The notes under the pieces were generated by a model. The model worked only from the letters and a program-made list of their open reading frames with translations. It made no database searches and was not told the DNA's origin. A stretch of DNA of 64,000 bases. It comes from Baekduia alba (GTDB taxonomy: Bacteria; Actinomycetota; Thermoleophilia; Solirubrobacterales; Solirubrobacteraceae). Position numbers and translations under genes: made by a program. Below, one piece after another: positions 58,064-64,000 of this stretch. Numbering within the stretch: the stretch's first letter is position 1; each line of letters opens with the position of its first letter. The stretch spans positions 1,426,001-1,490,000 of the forward strand of contig NZ_CP114013.1 in the NCBI RefSeq assembly GCF_028416635.1, read 5' to 3'.

Positions 58064-58786
58064 CTGTCCCGCACGTCCCGCGCGGCCCTGGTGGTCGCGC
58101 TGAGCAGCATCGCCATCGTCCCCGCCACCGCGCGCGCAGCCGCGCCCGTGGTGCTGATCGACGCGCCGGCCACCGCGGTCACGGGCGCGCCGGTGGCCTT
58201 CGACGGCGAGGGCACCACCGATCCGGACGGGCAGCTGATGGACTACACCTGGTCGATCGACGGTCAGGCGCTGGACGTCGAGAGCCCGTGGCTGTCGGTC
58301 GCGTTCGCCCATCCCGGCCACCACGTGGTCGCGCTGACGGCGACGGACTCCGGCGGCGCGTCGGCGACGGCCCAGCGCGGCATCGACGTCACCGGCCAGG
58401 ACCGCTCGCCCTCGTCGCTCAAGCCGTTCGGGACGTCGCTGGCGCCGGGCGTCGCGGCGGCGCCGGAGGTCGTGGTGCACGCGCCGAAGGTGCGGCTGCG
58501 CAAGCACCGGCTGCGGGTGGAGCTGCGCTGCCGCGGGGCGGCGCGCTGCAAGGGCACGCTGCGGGCGGTCGCGTTGAAGGGGCGCCACCAGACGCCGTTC
58601 CTGCTCGCGCAGCGGTCGTTCGACATCGCCAGCGGCGGCCCGCGCGTGATCCACGTCAGGCTCTCGCGGCGGGCGCGGCAGCGGCTGGGCCGGCGGACGG
58701 CCGTGCGGGCGACGGCGTTCCGCGGCCGGGTCCGGACCTCCTCGATCTGGGGGACGATGTCGTATCGCGTGCCGGTGGCCCGTTAG
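58064..58786 (+). CDS. Secreted PKD-domain protein (probable CTG start)
   Basis: The mature protein has one PKD beta-sandwich (about residues 35-110, with DGEGTTDPDGQLMDYTWSIDG) and a basic C-terminal beta domain with one Cys pair (RCRGAARCKG) like the RTX-like protein at 39060. GTG at 58091 would give a signal peptide with no positive charge. CTG at 58064 restores an Arg-containing n-region (SRTSRAALVV), sits 8 bases after GGAG, and follows a TACCTT -10-like element (58031-58036). I therefore choose CTG (240 aa). Function: surface protein, otherwise unknown. Confidence 0.7.
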   Translation: MSRTSRAALVVALSSIAIVPATARAAAPVVLIDAPATAVTGAPVAFDGEGTTDPDGQLMDYTWSIDGQALDVESPWLSVAFAHPGHHVVALTATDSGGASATAQRGIDVTGQDRSPSSLKPFGTSLAPGVAAAPEVVVHAPKVRLRKHRLRVELRCRGAARCKGTLRAVALKGRHQTPFLLAQRSFDIASGGPRVIHVRLSRRARQRLGRRTAVRATAFRGRVRTSSIWGTMSYRVPVAR

Positions 58787-58790
58787 CGGG

Positions 58791-58796
58791 TAGGTT
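58791..58796 (+). promoter_or_regulatory. TAGGTT -10-like element, leaderless start
   Basis: It ends 6 bases before the GTG of the pyrophosphorylase gene at 58803, so the message would start at or beside the start codon. Confidence 0.4.
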
Positions 58797-58802
58797 GCCG
58801 GC

Positions 58803-60170
58803 GTGACCGGCTTGGACGCAGCCATGGAGAAGATGCGGGCCGAGGGGCTCGACGACGCGGCGGTCGAGAGCTTCGCGCGCCAGTACCGCCGCCTGCGGGA
58901 GGGGGAGACCGGGACGCTCGCCGAGGCCGAGATCGAGCCCGTCGCGTCGCTGCCCGACGCCGACGACCTGACCGAGGACGCGTCGGCCGAGCTGCTCGAC
59001 CAGGCGGTCGTCGTCAAGCTCAACGGCGGCCTCGGCACGAGCATGGGGATGACCAAGGCCAAGTCCCTGCTCGAGGTCAAGGACGGCAAGACGTTCCTGG
59101 ACCTGATCGCCGAGCAGGTGCTGGACCTGCGCGCGCGGTCGGGGGCGCGGCTGCCGTTGGTGGTGATGAACTCGTTCGCGACGCGCGACGACTCGCTGGA
59201 GGCGCTGGGGCGCTACGAGGATCTCAGCGCCGGGCTGCCGGCGGACTTCGTCCAGAACAAGGTCCCGAAGGTGCGCGAGGACGACCTGGAGCCGGTGGCG
59301 TGGGAGGCCGATCCCGCGATGGAGTGGGCGCCGCCCGGGCACGGCGACCTGTACACCGCCCTGGTCGGCTCGGGCATGTTGTCGTCGTTGCTGGAGGAGG
59401 GCTACCGCTACGCCTTCGTCTCCAACAGCGACAACTTGGGTGCGGTGCTCGATCCGCGGATCCTCGCGTGGTTCGCCGCGGAGGGCGCGCCGTTCCTGAT
59501 GGAGGTGGCCGACCGGACGTCGTCGGACCGCAAGGGCGGGCATCTCGCGCGGCGGCGCGAGGACGGCGGCCTGGTCCTGCGCGAGATCGCGCAGACGCCC
59601 GACGAGGACGTCGACGCCTTCCAGGACACGTCGCGGCACAAGTACTTCAACACGAACACGTTGTGGGTGGACCTGGTCGCGCTGCAGGAGGTCGTCTCGG
59701 CCAACGACGGCGTGATCGACCTGCCGATGATCGTCAACCGCAAGACGGTGGACCCGGGCGACAAGGGGTCGACCCCGGTCATCCAGCTGGAGACCGCGAT
59801 GGGCGCGGCGATCGGCGTCTTCGAGGGCGCCGCGGCCCTGCGCGTTCCCCGGTCCCGGTTCGTGCCGGTCAAGACGACCAACGACCTGCTGTCGCTGCGG
59901 TCCGACGCCTACGTGATCGGCGACGGCCGGGCGGTGCACCTGGCGCCGGAGCGGGCAGGCGTCCCGCCGTTCGTGGACCTGGACACCGACTACTACAAGC
60001 TGGTCGCGGACTTCGACGCGCGCTTCGGGTCGGGCGCGCCGTCCTTGGTGGCGTGCGACGCGCTGCGGGTGGTCGGCGACGTCGCGTTCGGCGCGGACGT
60101 GGTCGTGCGCGGCGAGGTGACGGTCGAGGGCGTCGAGCGCGTGGAGGACGGGACGGTCCTGGAGGGCTAG
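58803..60170 (+). CDS. UTP-glucose-1-phosphate uridylyltransferase (UDPGP family)
   Basis: The 455-residue protein belongs to the eukaryote-like UDPGP family rather than GalU: VVKLNGGLGTSMGMTKAKSLL near 68-88, FVSNSDNLGAVLDP near 205-218, and KTTNDLLSLRSDAYV near 357-371. It makes UDP-glucose, the substrate of Ugd at 47213. The C-terminus may carry a short beta-helix. Its last codons and stop are duplicated 42 bases downstream. Confidence 0.9.
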   Translation: MTGLDAAMEKMRAEGLDDAAVESFARQYRRLREGETGTLAEAEIEPVASLPDADDLTEDASAELLDQAVVVKLNGGLGTSMGMTKAKSLLEVKDGKTFLDLIAEQVLDLRARSGARLPLVVMNSFATRDDSLEALGRYEDLSAGLPADFVQNKVPKVREDDLEPVAWEADPAMEWAPPGHGDLYTALVGSGMLSSLLEEGYRYAFVSNSDNLGAVLDPRILAWFAAEGAPFLMEVADRTSSDRKGGHLARRREDGGLVLREIAQTPDEDVDAFQDTSRHKYFNTNTLWVDLVALQEVVSANDGVIDLPMIVNRKTVDPGDKGSTPVIQLETAMGAAIGVFEGAAALRVPRSRFVPVKTTNDLLSLRSDAYVIGDGRAVHLAPERAGVPPFVDLDTDYYKLVADFDARFGSGAPSLVACDALRVVGDVAFGADVVVRGEVTVEGVERVEDGTVLEG

Positions 60171-60217
60171 GAGCGACGCCTGCTCTTGGGGTCGCCGGTC
60201 CTGGAGGGCTAGGAGCG
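60154..60217 (+). repeat. 22-bp direct repeat spanning the end of the pyrophosphorylase gene
   Basis: CGGTCCTGGAGGGCTAGGAG plus CG occurs at 60154-60175, including the TAG stop, and again exactly at 60196-60217 (period 42). The second copy is non-coding. Confidence 0.8.
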
Positions 60218-60301
60218 CGCGGCGGGGTTGGTCGACAGTACGGGGCGCTGGTTGTGCCGCGGAGCGTGGTTCGTTCCTCATCAAGGGCGTGAAGGCGTTG
60301 G

Positions 60302-60543
60302 GGCGGCGCCACCGGGGTCGGTGTGGCTCGTCGTCGGTCGTGCTCCGGGGCGGGCGATTCGGGGCCGAAGGGTCGCCCGCGAGGGTCGCACCGAATCGCC
60401 GGCGAATCCTGGATCCGTGTCGTCTGGTGTCCCCATGCGGGACACCAGACGACACAGACCCCGACGCGCGCTCGCTTCGGCCTCGAACCGTCTGCTCGGC
60501 GCTGCCACCAGGACGAGCCACACCAGCGAGACGGAGCGCCGCC
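60302..60543. repeat. 242-bp nested inverted repeat (foldback element) in a 395-bp non-coding gap
   Basis: Four pairs of arms are arranged symmetrically around 60436: GGCGGCGC 60302-60309 with 60536-60543; GGTGTGGCTCGTC 60320-60332 with 60512-60524; TTCGGGGCCGAAG 60358-60370 with 60475-60487 (12 of 13); GTGTCGTCTGGTGTCC 60417-60432 with 60440-60455 (16 of 16, 7-base loop). The left half has about 27 extra bases between arms 3 and 4, containing the 3' arm of a 9-bp inverted repeat (GCGATTCGG 60354-60362 with 60391-60399). The gap 60171-60565 lies between convergent genes and holds no convincing ORF. It may be a MITE-like or BIME-like element. Confidence 0.8.
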
Positions 60544-60565
60544 TCCACACTCATACGGCGCGCCC

Positions 60566-61429
60566 CTATGGCTCCCGAACCCCCACACCCGGCCCGGCGC
60601 CCGCCGCCGCCGCCTCGCGCGCATCCTCGTACCGGTCCTCCCGCTCCTGCTGGCGCTCCGACTCCGCCAGCGCCCGCACGAACAGGTACGCGAGCGCGAC
60701 GCCCATGACGATCGACTGCTCGATCGCCATGATCGCCCCGGCCAGCGCCTGGTCGTCGGCCGGGTGCAGACCCCAGACCTGCGGGCGGTGCTCGTAGAAG
60801 CTGTAGATCGACGAGGGGGCGAACGTCAGGAAGATCCCGAGCAGACCGACGAAGACCTTGGTCGAGACCATGTAGCCGACCGGCGCGAGGCCCGTGAGGT
60901 GGCGGCCGCGGACGGGGGAGAGCAGGTGCCACCAGTACAGCAGGCCCGCGCTCAGGAAGAACGTGTGCTCGATGACGTGGACGCCGGAGTGGTTGAGCGC
61001 CGCGTCGTACATGAAGGGGATGTGCCAGAGCCACATCGACCCGACGTAGAACGCGACGGCGAAGATCGGGTGCGCGATCGGACCGAGGGCGCGCTCGGCG
61101 TCGAGGACGGTGCGCGCTACGGGGCGCAACAGCACCTTGGACAGGCCCAGGATCAGCAGGATCGGCGCGAAGTCCAGCAGCAGCACGTGCTGGACCATGT
61201 GCATGGCGAAGACCTGATCGGCGAGCGTGTCGATCGGGGAGATCAGCGCGATCGCGATGCACAGCATGCCGCCCAGCCAGGCGAGCAGCCGCCCGTACGA
61301 CGCGCCGCGCGTTGAGCCGGACTTGCGGACCTGTCGCCAGCGCGCGACGTAGAGCGCGGTGAGCGCGACCACGATGAGGATCGGGCCCGGTGCGAGCGAG
61401 AACGAGGTGTCGGCCGCGACGGCGAGCAC
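60566..61429 (-). CDS. CtaG-like cytochrome c oxidase assembly protein (caa3-type, integral membrane)
   Basis: The 287-residue protein has about seven hydrophobic helices and conserved His clusters: FAMHMVQHVLLLDFAP, GSMWLWHIPFMYD and HVIEHTFFLSAGLLYWW. This is the caa3_CtaG family found with terminal oxidases and copper genes in actinobacteria. It is thought to aid oxidase/copper-site assembly. The C-terminus is a Glu/Arg-rich tail. No oxidase genes are in the window. It is divergent from comF. Confidence 0.85.
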   Translation of the reverse strand: MLAVAADTSFSLAPGPILIVVALTALYVARWRQVRKSGSTRGASYGRLLAWLGGMLCIAIALISPIDTLADQVFAMHMVQHVLLLDFAPILLILGLSKVLLRPVARTVLDAERALGPIAHPIFAVAFYVGSMWLWHIPFMYDAALNHSGVHVIEHTFFLSAGLLYWWHLLSPVRGRHLTGLAPVGYMVSTKVFVGLLGIFLTFAPSSIYSFYEHRPQVWGLHPADDQALAGAIMAIEQSIVMGVALAYLFVRALAESERQQEREDRYEDAREAAAAGAGPGVGVREP

Positions 61430-61505
61430 TCGCGCAAGTATGCCTCCGCGAAGTCGTGACGGCGTGCTGTAGATCCGTCACACATCGGACGGCAGGCTGG
61501 GACCC

Positions 61506-62183
61506 ATGCTCGAAGGCTTGTTGGAGGTGTTGGTCCCACCGGCGTGCGTCGCCTGCCGTCGCGCGGGCGACGGCGTACCGGGCGACCCCCTGTGTCGCTC
61601 CTGCCGCACGTCGCTGCCGTGGCTCCCCATGACCGGGCGCTGTCCGCGCTGCGGGTTGCCCGAGCGCTGCTCGCCGCGGGCCTGCCCAGCCCGGGCGCAG
61701 GCGTTCGCCACCGCCTGGTCGCCGATGGCCTATGCCGGCGCCGTACCGCCGCTGGTGATCGCGCTGAAGGACGGTGGGGCGCTGCGCCTCGCGCGGCTGA
61801 TGGCCGCGCAGATGGCGGCGACGGCGCCGCCGGGCACCTGGCGCGGGACGCTCGTCCCGGTCCCCGCCGATCCGCTGCGCCGCCGCCTCCGCGGCGTCGA
61901 CCACGCCGCGCGCCTCGCCGGCGAGCTCGGCCCGCGCGCCGGGCTGCCGGTCGCCCGCGTCCTCGCCCGCGAGCGCGCGCCCGCCCACGCACGGCTCACC
62001 CGCAGCCGCCGCCTACGCGCGGACGTCGGCGTGCGGACCAGGGCCGGCCCGGTCCCCGACATCGCGATCCTCGTCGACGACGTCCACACCACCGGCGCGA
62101 CGCTGCACGCCTGTGCCGCGGCCCTGCGGGAGGCTGGGGCGGAGCACGTCGCGGCCGTCACCTATGCCCGCACGCTGACCTGA
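61506..62183 (+). CDS. ComF-family phosphoribosyltransferase-like protein
   Basis: The 225-residue protein has an N-terminal double zinc finger (CVAC, CRSC, CPRC and a fourth CSPRAC near 14-65) and a C-terminal PRTase fold with the PRPP loop ILVDDVHTTGATL near 190-202. ComF proteins act in DNA uptake or replication-linked processes; the precise role in actinobacteria is not settled. The order comF-hpf-secA is conserved in actinobacteria. Confidence 0.88.
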   Translation: MLEGLLEVLVPPACVACRRAGDGVPGDPLCRSCRTSLPWLPMTGRCPRCGLPERCSPRACPARAQAFATAWSPMAYAGAVPPLVIALKDGGALRLARLMAAQMAATAPPGTWRGTLVPVPADPLRRRLRGVDHAARLAGELGPRAGLPVARVLARERAPAHARLTRSRRLRADVGVRTRAGPVPDIAILVDDVHTTGATLHACAAALREAGAEHVAAVTYARTLT

Positions 62184-62295
62184 AGACCGCCGAGAAGTTG
62201 TGCAATGCCCCAAAGTTCGTCGACAGGCGTTGCCGGCGTCCCATCCCCGGGGTACCGTTGCGAAGACCTAGTGATCCCAGCCCCAGGAGGGCCGC

Positions 62296-62679
62296 ATGCA
62301 GATCGAGGTCAAGGGCCGCCACATGACCGTCTCGGACGAGATCCGGGAGCACGTGGAGAAGCGCTTCGCCAAGGTGGGCAAGCAGGTTTCCGAGCTCGCC
62401 ACCCTGGAGGTGGAGCTGAGCCAGGAGCAGAACCCGTCCAACCCGGACGCGTTCGTCGCGGAGGTCACGCTCCGCGTCAAGGGGACCACGCTCCGCGCCT
62501 GCGACTCCTCGCGCGACATCGCCCACTCGATCAACCTCTGCGCCGACGAGCTGGCCATCCAGGTCAAGCGCCACCGGGACAAGCGGCGCAAGCGCAGGGA
62601 GTCGCGAGCCGCCGCCATGCAGCAGCCCGGCATGACGCCGGACGGCGCGGGCGCCGGAGGCATCTCCGCGGCGATCTAG
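62296..62679 (+). CDS. hpf: Ribosome hibernation-promoting factor, short form
   Basis: The 127-residue protein has the HPF/RaiA N-domain ([24 protein letters not shown], beta-alpha-beta-beta-beta-alpha) over residues 1-95, then a Lys/Arg-rich helix end and a Gly/Ala tail. The C-terminal dimerisation domain of long HPF, usual in actinobacteria, is absent. It would bind the small-subunit decoding region in stationary phase. CAGGAGGG precedes the ATG. Confidence 0.88.
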   Translation: MQIEVKGRHMTVSDEIREHVEKRFAKVGKQVSELATLEVELSQEQNPSNPDAFVAEVTLRVKGTTLRACDSSRDIAHSINLCADELAIQVKRHRDKRRKRRESRAAAMQQPGMTPDGAGAGGISAAI

Positions 62680-62746
62680 CGTCGGCGAGCGCGCGGGGCG
62701 GACCGTTTCGGCACGGGTTCGCCCCGACTGCGCAGCCCTCGCCGAC

Positions 62747-62752
62747 TACACT
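62747..62752 (+). promoter_or_regulatory. TACACT -10-like element, leaderless secA start
   Basis: It ends 6 bases before the secA ATG at 62759, so transcription would begin at the start codon; there is no ribosome site in the gap. Confidence 0.45.
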
Positions 62753-62758
62753 GAGCGC

Positions 62759-64000
<1,242 letters not shown>

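Noticed and set aside
60228-60797. Overlapping open frames in the 60.2-60.6 kb gap
   Set aside because: They arise on both strands from the large inverted repeat, which makes the two strands encode similar peptides; no ribosome site or homology.

Overview
The window is 64 kb of very GC-rich, densely coded DNA from a bacterial chromosome. I infer an actinobacterium, most likely class Thermoleophilia (Solirubrobacterales). The inference rests on base composition, many GTG/TTG starts, the gene order rpmE-DUF1385-prfA-prmC-tsaC-rpiB-glyA-tagO-atpIBEFHAGDC, the order comF-hpf-secA, and many secreted proteins ending in short Arg/Lys-rich beta domains. No rRNA, tRNA, prophage or CRISPR array was found. 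The first gene (a histidine kinase) and the last (secA) are cut by the window edges.

Layout. 0-2.5 kb: partial sensor kinase, small membrane protein, CPA1 antiporter and MarR regulator. 2.5-9.1 kb: acyl-CoA metabolism. A two-subunit B12-dependent mutase with isobutyryl-CoA-mutase-type active-site residues flanks a cupredoxin. It is followed by etfB-etfA-ETF:quinone oxidoreductase behind a palindromic operator, so electrons from acyl-CoA dehydrogenation can reach the quinone pool. 9.1-18.8 kb: translation and one-carbon housekeeping (rpmE, YqhQ-like, prfA, prmC, tsaC, rpiB, a ZTP riboswitch with glyA), then a P-loop protein, a glycosyltransferase and tagO/wecA.

18.8-31.1 kb is an accessory block lying between tagO and the ATP synthase operon, which are usually adjacent in actinobacteria. 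It holds VOC/AraC, a TetR/R2lox pair with tandem operators, three paralogous secreted glycosidase-like proteins with two small ORFs and a cupin, a P450, and a copper operon (copZ, a secreted His/Met-rich protein, copA) whose members all overlap by ATGA. The copper operon contains a tandem 59-bp duplication encoding two 20-residue ORFs. 31.3-38.9 kb is the complete F1Fo ATP synthase operon ending at a strong hairpin.

39-54.8 kb: an RTX-like secreted protein, a RAYT transposase with a REP-like hairpin, a zinc-ribbon protein, an NAD(P)-binding reductase, an M20 deacylase, two LytR-CpsA-Psr proteins, a nucleotide-sugar set (ugd, sugar-1-phosphate nucleotidyltransferase, phosphosugar isomerase) and an 1144-residue repeat protein. 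54.8-60.2 kb: a MerR regulator coupled to ahcY, then a second, divergent AhcY-like gene that seems to start at CTG and lacks the catalytic lysine, a PKD protein and a UDP-glucose pyrophosphorylase. 60.2-60.6 kb is non-coding and holds a 242-bp nested inverted repeat. 60.6-64 kb: CtaG-like protein, comF, hpf and secA.

The points I would check first are the CTG/same-frame AhcY pair, the coupled mini-ORFs before copA, the foldback element and its possible link to the RAYT, and the missing cluster cysteine in ETF-QO.
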